Shown here one piece after another: positions 1 to 8,688 of a DNA stretch of 64,000 bases. The DNA comes from Chitinophaga sedimenti (GTDB lineage: Bacteria; Bacteroidota; Bacteroidia; Chitinophagales; Chitinophagaceae). The notes below the pieces were generated by a model. It worked only from the letters and a program-made list of their open reading frames with translations, did no database searches and was not told the DNA's origin. Each line of letters opens with the position of its first letter. The stretch's first letter is position 1. Location: contig NZ_JAKUKA010000001.1 in the NCBI RefSeq assembly GCF_023156195.1, positions 5,456,001 to 5,520,000 on the forward strand, given 5' to 3'. The translations under genes were made by a program, and so were the position numbers.

Positions 1-354
1 CCTGTTAGCGGTTCTGCTGGCGCGCGTCCTGAGGTTGTACGCCGGTTGGCGCGGCTGAATGCCCCTATTACCGGGCGTTGTCCGTAGTAATACGGAACTG
101 GTGCGTTTGGATACATCTACGTAAAGCCGTAAAACCAGGAGAGGCGGGTAATGAATATGATAATCGGCTTTTAAATAGGATGGCCGGCTGAAAGAGTCAG
201 CCGTATCTGAAGAACCAATGTATGGGCGGTCTTGAAAGGAGGCCGCCCTTTTTTATGCGCGTTTCGATCCGTTATTCGTACATCTTACTCCCCGTTTCGT
301 ACCACTCACACAAAAGCCGACCGGTAATTTTGTACCGTTAAAATTGCATACCCC
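1..354. other. Upstream region, no gene assigned
   Basis: No recognisable protein is visible. A short open stretch ending in a stop at 85-87 could be the tail of a plus-strand gene that begins outside the window, but other frames are open over similar lengths and I cannot choose between them. A small hairpin lies at 185-203 (CGGCTG/CAGCCG) and a terminator at 224-254. TAATTTTG at 325-332 matches the Bacteroidota -7 box TAnnTTTG and could serve the cytochrome gene starting at 355; no convincing -33 TTTG is seen at the right distance. Confidence 0.4.
224..254 (+). terminator. Intrinsic terminator
   Basis: Stem GGGCGG (224-229) pairs with CCGCCC (243-248) and is followed by TTTTTT. It would end transcription of a plus-strand gene lying to the left of the window. 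Confidence 0.7.
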
Positions 355-1233
355 ATGATAAGGAAGATTCTCAAATGGACAGGCATTACCCTTGCCTCGC
401 TGCTCGTAGTCATCATCGCCGCCTGGCTCGTCGCTTATTTCAATGTGCGTGGCCGGCAGAACAAAGTGTACGAAGTAAACCTCCGCGAAATAGCGATACC
501 TACCGATTCGGCTGCTGTTGCCGCAGGTAAACGGGTGTTTGAAATGAAGGGCTGCGGCGGATGCCACGGCGCTAAGCTCGAAGGGCATACAGAGCTCGAT
601 GATCCCCTGGTAGGCCGCTTCTCCGGTCCCAACCTCACCCGTGGTAAGGGCGGTGTGGGCAACGACCGTACGGATGCCGACTGGCTCCGGGCATTGAGGC
701 ATGGTATTAACAAGGAAGGCAAGTCCCTGTTCATCATGCCTTCGTATGAATATTATAAAATGTCGGACGAAGATATTGCCAGCGTAATCGCGTTCATTAA
801 GGCGCAGCCGGCGGTAGACAGTGATCTGCCAAGGGATAAACTGGGTCCGCTGGGTATCGTGCTCTCCGCACTTGACAAAGTGCCCTTCGCACCGGCCGAA
901 ATGATCGATCATGAATATGTATCGAAGCCAGTCGTGAAAAAGGAAGTAAGTGCGGCTTACGGAGAGTACCTGTCAATGTCATGCACCGGTTGTCACCACC
1001 CGGACTTTAAGGGCGGAGAAAGTCCCATTCCGGGCGGCAAATTCGTGGCGGATATATCAGCCTCGGGAAAACCTGGTAAATGGTCACATTCGCAGTTTAT
1101 AGCCGCTTTACGCACGGGAAAAACACCTGAAGGTAAAGAACTCAATAATGCGGAAATGCCCTGGAAAATGACCGCCACTTATACGGACGATGAGCTTACG
1201 GCCCTGCATTTGTACCTGCAAACTATCAAGTAA
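355..1233 (+). CDS. Diheme c-type cytochrome, membrane anchored
   Basis: A 292-residue protein with one N-terminal membrane helix (about residues 10-28) and two cytochrome c domains facing the periplasm. Each domain has a CxxCH heme site: CGGCH at residues 67-71 and CTGCH at 210-214, so two covalent hemes are expected. Methionines after each site (for example MPSYEYY near 128 and MPWKM near 265) are possible sixth ligands. It probably moves electrons across the periplasm, but the sequence does not show a partner enzyme and no dehydrogenase or oxidase gene is adjacent. The reading frame is intact. It stands alone, ending just before a bidirectional hairpin that separates it from the minus-strand clp genes. 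Confidence 0.9.
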   Translation: MIRKILKWTGITLASLLVVIIAAWLVAYFNVRGRQNKVYEVNLREIAIPTDSAAVAAGKRVFEMKGCGGCHGAKLEGHTELDDPLVGRFSGPNLTRGKGGVGNDRTDADWLRALRHGINKEGKSLFIMPSYEYYKMSDEDIASVIAFIKAQPAVDSDLPRDKLGPLGIVLSALDKVPFAPAEMIDHEYVSKPVVKKEVSAAYGEYLSMSCTGCHHPDFKGGESPIPGGKFVADISASGKPGKWSHSQFIAALRTGKTPEGKELNNAEMPWKMTATYTDDELTALHLYLQTIK

Positions 1234-1268
1234 CTTAGAGAGAGGCTAAGTAAAATGGCAAACAAAAA

Positions 1269-1300
1269 GGCGGCTCCTGCGAGCCGCCTTTAATTTTTTA
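1269..1300. terminator. Hairpin between convergent genes
   Basis: Seven-base stem GGCGGCT (1269-1275) with AGCCGCC (1282-1288), followed on the plus strand by TTTAATTTTTT and preceded by AAAAA, so it can work in both directions for the cytochrome gene and the small gene at 1298-1492. Confidence 0.8.
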
Positions 1301-1492
1301 ATCGAGGAAATCGTCTTCCTTGTTTTCCTGTTTGGGTGCGCCCGACAGGCCATTGAACCAGGTATCTACGTTGCCGGCCAGCATGGGCGGCAGTTTGCTC
1401 TTCACGAAATCCTTTACTGCCTCGATAGCCTTTTCTGCCTGTTCCGCCGAAATACCGGCGCTCTCCTGTACTTGTTGAATCAGTTCCTGCAT
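1298..1492 (-). CDS. Small helical protein, DUF2267-like, unknown function
   Basis: A 64-residue protein, all predicted helix in its first two thirds (starts MQELIQQVQESAG) with an acidic tail ending EDDFLD. The pattern of a helix, a GISAEQAEKA turn and a second helix ending in KLPPML resembles half of a DUF2267/DUF2780-type unit; this is a resemblance by eye only. No signal peptide, no cysteines. It lies downstream of clpX on the same strand, but a strong hairpin with a T-run separates the two, so it probably has its own promoter. Confidence 0.65.
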   Translation of the reverse strand: MQELIQQVQESAGISAEQAEKAIEAVKDFVKSKLPPMLAGNVDTWFNGLSGAPKQENKEDDFLD

Positions 1493-1516
1493 GGAAAAAT
1501 GTTTTTAGGGTGTTGG

Positions 1517-1549
1517 TAAAAAACAAATGCCGGCATTACCCGGCATTTG
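1517..1549 (-). terminator. clpX terminator
   Basis: Perfect ten-base stem CAAATGCCGG (1524-1533) / CCGGCATTTG (1540-1549) with a six-base loop. On the minus strand it is followed by TTTTTT, giving a textbook intrinsic terminator just after the clpX stop. Confidence 0.9.
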
Positions 1550-1570
1550 CATATTTATCTGGGTAAGATA

Positions 1571-2810
1571 TTAAGCTACTTTCAGTTTCACCAGGGTACT
1601 CTGCTCCAGTTTTTCCTGTGCGTAAGCGCGGGTGAGTACAAAGGTGGTTTCGTTGCTCGAAGGCAGTTCGAACATCGCATCGCTGAGCACCACTTCGCAG
1701 ATAGAGCGCAGGCCACGGGCGCCGAGTTTGAACTCCATTGCCTTGTCTACGATATACTCTACTGCGTCGTCCTCGATCTGCAGGTCGATACCTTCTACTT
1801 TGAACAGTTTGCGGTACTGCTTCACCAGCGCGTTTTTAGGCACGGTAAGGATTTGCATCAGCGCGTCTTTGTCCAGCGAGTTCAGGTAAGTTACCACCGG
1901 CAAACGTCCGAGCAGCTCCGGGATAAGCCCGAAGGTTTTCAGGTCCTGGGAATTTACATACCGCAGGATATGTTTCTTCACTTCTTCTTCCCTGTCCTTG
2001 TTTACGTTGAAACCGATGGAGTGGGTCTGAATACGGCGGCTGATGATACGGTCTACACCGTCGAATGCGCCACCGCAGATGAAGAGAATATTTTGAGTAT
2101 TTACTTTGATGAGTTTTTGCTCCGGGTGTTTACGACCGCCTTGCGGGGGAACCAGCACCTCGGTACCTTCCAGCAGTTTCAGCAGGCCCTGTTGCACACC
2201 TTCGCCGCTCACATCGCGGGTGATGGACGGGTTATCGCTTTTACGGGCAATTTTATCCAGTTCGTCGATGTACACGATACCGCGTTCGGCGGCTTCCACA
2301 TCGTAGTTGCATACCTGCAGCAGGCGGGAAAGGATGCTTTCCACGTCTTCGCCCACATAGCCGGCTTCTGTAAATACGGTAGCATCTACGATAGTGAAGG
2401 GAACGTTCAGCAGTTTGGCGATGGACTTTGCCAGCAGGGTTTTACCGGTACCGGTTTCGCCTACCATGATGAGGTTGGATTTTTCAATCTCCACTTCATC
2501 GTCGCCTACCTGTTGGTTCAGTCTTTTATAGTGATTGTATACGGCTACCGCCATGATTTTTTCGCATCGTCCTGACCGATCACGTACTCATCCAGGAATT
2601 TCTTGATTTCCATCGGCTTGGCCACTTTCGGCACAAAGTGCGAAGCGGTCGCCTTCTTGCTGCCTTCTGGTGAAACAGCTCCTGTTCTATAATCTCTCGG
2701 GCATTTGACACACAATTCTCACAAATATGTCCGTCTGCGCCCGCAATCAGTATTTGCACCTCATCTTTAGAGCGGTTACAGAACGAGCATCTGATCTTGG
2801 AATCTTTCAT
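1571..2810 (-). CDS. clpX: ATP-dependent Clp protease ATP-binding subunit ClpX (two frame breaks)
   Basis: AAA+ unfoldase that feeds substrates to ClpP. The N-terminal zinc-binding domain is clear: C8, C11, C30 and C33. After it come the ClpX linker (KFLDEYVIGQDDAKK), Walker A GETGTGKT, Walker B IVYIDELDKI and the C-terminal small domain ending KLKVA. The DNA is broken in two places: near 2665-2675 (after LFHQKAA) and at the A-run near 2553-2558, where one more A restores KKIMAVAVYNHYK. The span of 1240 bases is exactly two bases short of 414 codons, which fits two single-base losses. A ClpX of about 413 residues is the usual length. clpP and tig lie upstream on the same strand, but clpP has its own terminator. 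Confidence 0.93.
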
Positions 2811-2917
2811 CTATTAGTTTTTAAGTTTGCCCCCGGGGTGGGGAGCTTACAAAATTACGCATTTTTCAGTTAGATGACTGTTAAAATGACGCGCGGCGAA
2901 TGGGGGCGCCGTAAATA

Positions 2918-2944
2918 AAAAGTCCCGGCGTAACCGGGACTTTT
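2918..2944 (-). terminator. clpP terminator
   Basis: Eleven-base stem AAAAGTCCCGG (2918-2928) / CCGGGACTTTT (2934-2944), five-base loop. It sits directly after the clpP stop and separates clpP from clpX. Confidence 0.85.
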
Positions 2945-2949
2945 CAATA

Positions 2950-3651
2950 TTACTGCGGATTTTCGGCCGCTTTCTTTTTAGGATTTTTGTCGAGTACGTC
3001 ATCGATAATGCCGTATTCTTTTGCTTCGTCAGCGGTCATCCAGTAGTCACGGTCACCATCTTTCTCCACTTTTTTAACGGGCTGGCCGCTGTGGGAAGCG
3101 ATGATTTCGTTCAGCTCTTTCTTCAGTTTGATGAACTCACGCGCAGTGATTTCGATATCTGAAGTTTGGCCTTCCGCACCACCGTGGGGCTGGTGAATCA
3201 TTACACGGGCGTGTTTCAGGGCGGTACGTTTGCCTTTGGTGCCTGCTACCAGCAGTACAGCGCCGAAAGAGGCGGCCATACCGGTACAGATAGTGGCGAT
3301 ATCGGGCGTTACCAGCTGCATGGTATCGTAAATACCTAAACCGGCATAAACGGAACCACCAGGGCTGTTAATGTACATCTGAATGTCGCGTGTACGGTCT
3401 GTTGATTCGAGGAACAGCAACTGAGCAGTGATCACGTTAGCCACGTAGTCGGTAACGGGGTCGCCCAGGAAAATAATGCGGTCCATCATCAGCCTGGAGA
3501 ATACGTCCAGCTGAGCAATCTGCATCGGGCGCTCCTCGATGATATAAGGAGTCAGCGAATTGATCTGGTGTTTGGCATAACTGTCAACCACCAGGCTGCT
3601 GATGCCGCGGTGCTGGATCGCATATTTTCTGAATTCGTTATTAATGTTCAT
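2950..3651 (-). CDS. clpP: ATP-dependent Clp protease proteolytic subunit ClpP
   Basis: Serine protease that forms the ClpP tetradecamer and works with ClpX. 233 residues, frame intact. The catalytic triad can be placed at S128 (GMAASFGA), H153 (MIHQPHGG) and D202 (GDRDYW). The N-terminus is some 30 residues longer than in enteric ClpP, as is common in Bacteroidota, and the C-terminus is a Lys-rich tail. The start codon overlaps the last codons of the trigger factor gene by 11 bases, so the two are translationally linked. Confidence 0.97.
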   Translation of the reverse strand: MNINNEFRKYAIQHRGISSLVVDSYAKHQINSLTPYIIEERPMQIAQLDVFSRLMMDRIIFLGDPVTDYVANVITAQLLFLESTDRTRDIQMYINSPGGSVYAGLGIYDTMQLVTPDIATICTGMAASFGAVLLVAGTKGKRTALKHARVMIHQPHGGAEGQTSDIEITAREFIKLKKELNEIIASHSGQPVKKVEKDGDRDYWMTADEAKEYGIIDDVLDKNPKKKAAENPQ

Positions 3652-5022
3652 GATGGTGATGTTTATGAGGCAATTTTACAAATTCTTCTGCAGTGATATC
3701 CTCGTTTTTCACTTTCACCTGAGTCTCCGCCCAATCGAACAGTTTGGTCGTAATCATTTCGCGGTAAGTCTGATCCACTTGTTTTTCGTCCTGTAACAGA
3801 CGCTCCATGTAGCTGTCTAACCACTCGGGGCCTCACCGGCGCCGCCTACCTGGCCAAAGTAGCCCATGATTTTGGCTTTCATGTTTTCTTTCAGTTCATC
3901 GAAAGAAACTTCCAGTTTATTATCGCGGATCAGTTTGTCGCTGATGAGTGTCCAGCGCAGCTGATGGTCGAAGTTCGGGTATTCTGCGGCTGCTTCTTCA
4001 GCAGTCTTCGGCTTTTCGCCGCCAGTTTGCAACCAACGAAGCAAAAATTCTTTTGGCAGTTCGATCGGTGTTTCGTGCACCAGGGTTTCGAACAAATCGT
4101 TGTGCATGTGGTTTTTAGCTTCCTGCGCCCAGTATTTCGTCATCTCTTCTTTCAGTTTTGCACGGAAAGCGTCTTCGGTGGTGATATTCTGGCCGGGATA
4201 AACTTCATTAAAGAAGGCTTCGTTCAGTTCTCTTTTAGCGATCAGACCAACTTTGGTGATGGTCAGCGTAAAATACTTTTTCGCAGCGTCTTTATCAGCG
4301 GCATCCAGGCCCAGATCCTTCAAAATCCATTCCAGTCTTTCTTTATCGAAAGCTTTAGACAGCTGAATTGTGAGGGTATCGTTCACCTTTTTGCCCTGCA
4401 GTTTCTCCTGGATAGCAGCAGTAAAGTTTTTAACGAGGAGGGAGTTCTCCTTTTTGATGCCACCTTCGGTCAGGGTTCCTTTTGAATCCGACTCATCAAA
4501 TGTAACGGTTATTACGTTATCTTCTGATGTTACACTTTCAGGTTCGCTCATTTCGCCACCTTTTAAGCGCATACGGTCAATTTCTTCATTCACCGCTTCT
4601 TCGGTAGGAGTTACGTTATATTTGGTGAGGGAAGTTTTGGCCAGCAGGGGAGCTACCTCAAATTCAGGTTTCAGACCTACTTCAAATTCGAAGTTGTATT
4701 CAGCAGGAGCGTTATGATCAAAGTTTACGGAATTGGTTTCCAGAGGAAGCGGTTGACCGAAAATCTCAAGTTTCTCTGTTTGCAGGTAGCCAGTCAGCTC
4801 TTTCTCGATGGTCCTGATTACTTCGTCGGCGAACAGCGCCTGACCATGCATTTTTTTAATCATGCCGGCAGGTACCATGCCTTTACGGAAACCAGGGATG
4901 TTGGCCGTTTTCGAAAAATGCTTTAAAGCCTTGTCAAAGTTCGGAAGATAATCTTCCTGGCTCACTTTCACAGTGATCTTATCATTCAATAAACCAATGT
5001 TTTCTCTGGTTACAGTTGCCAT
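3641..5022 (-). CDS. tig: Trigger factor (one frame break)
   Basis: Ribosome-associated chaperone. The first 130 residues form the ribosome-binding domain (with GFRKGMVP, the trigger-factor loop motif), followed by a poorly conserved PPIase-like middle domain and the helical C-terminal chaperone arms. The frame breaks at 3826-3830: CCCCGAG should read CCCCGGAG, after which the protein continues EWLDSYMERLL and ends with a histidine-rich tail HKHHHHEH at the stop 3641-3643. The span is one base short of 461 codons. The end overlaps clpP, making a tig-clpP operon; clpX follows after a terminator. Confidence 0.93.
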
Positions 5023-5190
5023 TTTGTTATATAATATTAATAATTAAAACACGTGTTTTGTTCTGGCCGGTGATACACCTGCACGAAGATTGTGCCATGA
5101 GCCTGCAGGGAGAGTGGACCCTGCCTTTTAGCAGGTTTAAGTGCCCTGCCCCTGTTTTTGAGGGCGAATTTGGCATGAAACTGAAAAAAG

Positions 5191-5272
5191 TGCGGGTGAT
5201 AGGACTCGAACCTACATGCCGTGAAGCACCAGATCCTAAGTCTGGCGTGTCTACCAATTTCACCACACCCGC
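5191..5272 (-). tRNA. tRNA-Leu (anticodon UAG)
   Basis: Class II tRNA. Acceptor stem GCGGGTG (5' end at 5272) pairs with CACCCGC ending at 5192, with discriminator A at 5191. The anticodon loop CTTAGGA lies in a CCAGA/TCTGG stem and gives anticodon TAG, decoding CUA. The extra arm GTGCTTCAC and the T loop GTTCGAGTC are visible. CCA is not encoded. Confidence 0.95.
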
Positions 5273-5310
5273 ATTTTATAAGAACATATTACCCCTGTAA
5301 AAAGGGTTTG

Positions 5311-5318
5311 CAAAGGTA
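5311..5318 (-). promoter_or_regulatory. -7 box for tRNA-Leu
   Basis: TACCTTTG on the minus strand matches TAnnTTTG exactly, 38 bases before the mature 5' end of the tRNA. A -33 TTTG is not clear. Confidence 0.55.
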
Positions 5319-5474
5319 TTGTTTTTTAGGAATTATAAAAATTATTGCCATCGCACCGAAATCGTTGATTGATAATGGTCTTTTTCGTAATATGTAGATG
5401 CATTTACCTTCACCGGGATTACTGTATAAGTGTCCAAATGGAACCTTTACAGAACTTTCGTAATTTTGATACGT

Positions 5475-7720
5475 ATGGATACAGCGGTTGTTAAAAAATA
5501 TAATCTCGACGAAGAACAGGAAAAGAAAGAGATCGTCCGGCACTACCGGGCCCTGATGCGCGCACTCAAACCCCGCTTCATTAAAGGCGGCGACCGCGAA
5601 GCCGTGCGTACCGCCTTTGAAATGGCCGCCGATGCCCATCGGCACATGCGCCGCAAATCCGGGGAACCTTACATCCTGCACCCCTGGCCGTAGCCCAGAT
5701 ATGCGTGGAAGAGATAGGCCTCGGCGTACGCTCCGCCATCTGTGCCCTGCTGCACGATACCGTGGAAGATACCGAGGTAACGCTCGAAGACGTGGAGCGC
5801 GAGTTCGGGGGAAATCGCCCACATCGTTGACGGGCTAACCAAAATCAGCAACGTGATCGATGGTAACAACAACTCGTCTACCACCACGGCACAGGCCGAA
5901 AACTTCAAGAAAATCCTGCTTACCCTGGCCGATGATCCCCGGGTGATCCTTATTAAGCTGGCCGACCGTATGCACAACATGCGTACACTCGACAGCATGG
6001 CCCGCGAAAAGCAGCTGAAAATAGCCTCCGAAACGGTGTTCATTTACGCGCCGCTGGCCCACCGCCTTGGTTTGTACAACATCAAGAGCGAGATGGAAGA
6101 CCTGGCGATGAAGTATACCGAACAGGAAACCTACCGGGAAATCGCGAAAAAGCTGAAAGAGACCAAACGCGAACGCACCCGCTACGTCAATGAATTCATT
6201 AAGCCGATCAAGGAAGTACTGCAGGAAGAAGGGTTCAAGTTCGAAATTTACGGACGCCCCAAATCCATTCACTCTATTTCCCATAAGATAAAAACCAAGG
6301 GGGTGAAGTTCGAGGAGGTGTACGACCTCTTCGCCATCCGCATTATCATGGACAGCGCCATTGAAAAGGAGAAGTCCGATTGCTGGAAGGTATACTCGAT
6401 CATCACCGACTTTTACCATCCCAGCCCCGAGCGCACGCGCGACTGGCTCAGCAACCCTAAAAGCAATGGTTACGAGGCTTTGCACGTAACGGTGATGGGC
6501 CCCAACGGTAAGTGGGTAGAGGTGCAGATCCGCTCCAAACGCATGAACGACTATGCCGAAAAAGGGCTGGCTGCGCACTGGCGTTATAAGGAGGGCAGCA
6601 GCAATGTGCAGGAGTCCAAATTCGATCAGTGGTTTACCCAGATCCGTGAGATCCTGAACAACCCGGATTCCAATACGCTCGACTTTCTCGCCGATTTCAA
6701 GAGCAACCTGTTTACCGAAGAGATATATGTATACACGCCGAAGGGAGACCTGCGTATTTTGCCCGTAGGCTCTACCACGCTCGATTTTGCATACTCGATC
6801 CACTCCGCGGTAGGTAATAAATGTATTGGCGCCAAGGTGAATTACAAGCTGGTGCCGCTCAGCCACAAGCTGCGCAGTGGGGACCAGGTGGAAATTATCA
6901 CCACCAATAAACAAAAGCCATCGGACGACTGGCTGAACTTCGTCATCACCGCCAAGGCCAAAACGAAGATCAAGGATGCGCTGAAAGAGGAAAAAGGATC
7001 GTGGCCATGGACGGCAAGGATCAGCTGGAACGTAAGCTGAGTCACCTGAAGGTGCCCATGAGCCAATACAACATCAATGAAGTAACGCAGTTTTATAAAC
7101 AATCTTCGCCGCTGGATCTCTACTACCAGATTGCGGTGAAAAACATTGACCTGAGCGAGCTGAAGGGCTTCTCAGTGCTCGGCGACCGCCTTGACCCGCC
7201 AAAGCCGGTGAAGGCGCCGGAGCCTGAGCACGTGGAGGATTCGCATAGCAAACACCAGAAGAAGGACGCGGAGCTGATCATTTTTGGCGAAAGCTCGGAC
7301 AAAATCGCGTACAAGCTGGCGAATTGCTGCCGCCCTATTCCCGGCGACGACGTATTCGGCTTTGTAACGGCCAGCGAGGGCCTCAAGATTCACCGGACGA
7401 ACTGTCCGAATGCCGCGCAGTTATTGGCCAATTACGGTCACCGCGTGGTGAAGACCAAGTGGGTGAAGAATCGCGAGATATCGTTCCTTACGGGCCTGCG
7501 CATCATCGGTATGGACGATGTGGGCGTGATTCACAAGATCACGAACATCATTTCCGGCGAGCTGAAGGTGAACATCGCCGCGCTCACGATCGAGAGCCGT
7601 GAGGGCCTTTTCGAGGGCCGGATCAAGGTGTTCGTACACGATAAAGAGGAGCTGGAAGAGCTGCTGCAGCGCCTCAAAACGCTGGACGGCATCCAGGCCG
7701 TCACGCGCTGGGAAGAATAA
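5475..7720 (+). CDS. Bifunctional (p)ppGpp synthetase/hydrolase, Rel family (three frame breaks)
   Basis: Stringent-response enzyme. Order of domains: HD hydrolase (HDTVED motif near residue 95, second HD-region motif LADRMHNMRT), synthetase (IYGRPKSIHSI, then SNGYEALHVTV and EVQIRS), TGS (IYVYTPKGDL), helical region, a CC motif NCCRPIPGD, and a C-terminal ACT domain. The intact HD motif suggests it both makes and degrades ppGpp. The frame breaks at about 5683-5687 (CCCCTGG, one C missing; restores HPLAVAQ), 5812-5818 (G-run; two Gs missing would give FGGEIAHIVDG) and 6993-6998 (A-run; restores EEKRIVAMDG). Restored length is about 749 residues, normal for the family. MDTAVVKKYN at 5475 is the chosen start. 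Confidence 0.93.
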
Positions 7721-7743
7721 ATACCAGATTGCCATATTTAAGA

Positions 7744-7777
7744 GGGGGCGGGGCCGCAGGGTTCCGCCCTTTTTTTT
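7744..7777 (+). terminator. rel terminator
   Basis: GGGCGG (7746-7751) pairs with CCGCCC (7764-7769), followed by eight Ts. Confidence 0.8.
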
Positions 7778-7801
7778 GGTAACGGGGCACCGTCCGTCCT
7801 A

Positions 7802-7863
7802 ATATGTTTGCAAGCGTAGGTTGACGGCGCACACCCGACCCGTCATCATATGTTTGCAAGCGT
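7802..7863. repeat. 16-bp direct repeat pair
   Basis: ATATGTTTGCAAGCGT occurs at 7802-7817 and again at 7848-7863, 46 bases apart. The pair is flanked by an inverted repeat CCGTCCT (about 7793-7799) / AGGACGG (about 7867-7873), which suggests a small composite element. Confidence 0.7.
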
Positions 7864-7888
7864 GTGAGGACGGAGTTGTCCGAAAGCC

Positions 7889-8012
7889 GTCATTGCGACG
7901 CGCGAGCGGAAGCAACCCTCGTGCTTCCCCTCCGCATCAGTAAAGACACGCTGCCAATAATCACTGATGCGAAGACTGCACACGAAGATCGCTTCACTCC
8001 GTTTGCGATGAC
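7889..8012. repeat. Palindromic GTCATTGCGA intergenic element
   Basis: The left end GTCATTGCGA and the right end GCGATGAC are imperfect inverted repeats that extend inward (GAGCGGAAGCAA against ATCGCTTCACTC). A second internal pair CGCATCAGT (7932-7940) / ACTGATGCG (7962-7970) makes one long stem. Elements with these ends are widespread in bacterial genomes, including Bacteroidota; the sequence carries no coding capacity and looks like a REP/MITE-like repeat. Confidence 0.65.
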
Positions 8013-8097
8013 AGTAAGGATGACGGTACGGATGAGGCTAGTTATGACCTGGATGGAGGAAATTCCGGGCACTGATAGGATTTTACCGAAAACGCTC

Positions 8098-8427
8098 AAA
8101 GCATAGGTAAAGCATGGTGAAAGCATGGTGAAAGCATGGTGAAGAGGTGGAGGAGATGGTTAATATAGTACAGGGATCGTAAGAGGATCCTAAGAGCATC
8201 CTAACTGAATGGTAACTGAATCTCTAGTGTTTTAGCGCTATTCAGCTACATTTTAGTTACAGTTAGTTACGATCCTCCCGGGATGGTCTAAGGATTTGGC
8301 GTCAAAGATCCTTCGACGATCCTTCGGTGATGATTCGGTGTTGTTCGGTCGCGACGCGGCTTTGACGGGCTTTAACCGAAGGATGACCGAAGGATCACCC
8401 AGGGATGACCGAAGGATTATAGGGGGT
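8098..8427. repeat. Degenerate array with an 11-bp period (about 30 units)
   Basis: The phase is kept for about 330 bases. Units at 8098, 8109, 8120 and 8131 are aaagcataggt then three copies of aaagcatggtg. Further units include gatcgtaagag (8175), gatcctaagag (8186), catcctaactg (8197), aatggtaactg (8208), gatccttcgac (8307), gatccttcggt (8318), gatgattcggt (8329), taaccgaagga (8373), tgaccgaagga (8384) and tgaccgaagga (8406). All starts differ by multiples of 11. The right half contains reverse complements of words seen in the left half. Confidence 0.85.
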
Positions 8428-8632
8428 ACCCCGATTTCACCCCCACTTTTAAGCGCATTCACCACAATTTTGGACTGCATTCACCACCAATTGCTTTTTA
8501 AGGTTACCTGGGTGCGCTACTTTTGGCTGAGAAGAGAGGGACTGTTGAAGGGAGTGACACAAACGGCGGCCGGGTAAAGAACAGCTATTGGGGCAAAAAT
8601 TTCTTTTTACTTCTCCTTTTGCAGCTTTCGCT

Positions 8633-8640
8633 TATTTTTG
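8633..8640 (+). promoter_or_regulatory. -7 box for purA
   Basis: TATTTTTG matches TAnnTTTG and lies 48 bases before the purA ATG. A TTTG at 8618-8621 is too close to be the -33 element. Confidence 0.5.
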
Positions 8641-8688
8641 CCTTTCGTTTTAAAAACCGCACAAGAAATATTTAAATTTTAAAGTATC

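Larger units (their letters stand above)
7778..8688. other. Repeat-rich intergenic region between rel and purA
   Basis: About 900 bases with no credible gene; open frames here are short and follow the repeats. It holds a 16-bp direct repeat (7802 and 7848), a long imperfect palindrome (7889-8012), an array with an 11-bp period (8098-8427), and the purA promoter near 8633. Confidence 0.8.

Noticed and set aside
2553..2558. Programmed frameshift in clpX at an A-run
   Set aside because: About fifty similar breaks occur in unrelated genes; simple sequencing loss explains all of them.
1547..2575. Long plus-strand open frame (over 300 codons) across clpX
   Set aside because: It is the mirror of the clpX coding strand and has no family motifs; clpX is beyond doubt.
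5835..6914. Long minus-strand open frame across rel
   Set aside because: Antisense to a well-conserved enzyme; composition follows from the codon bias of rel.
8098..8427. CRISPR-like array
   Set aside because: Units are 11 bases, contiguous and degenerate, with no spacers and no cas genes in the window.
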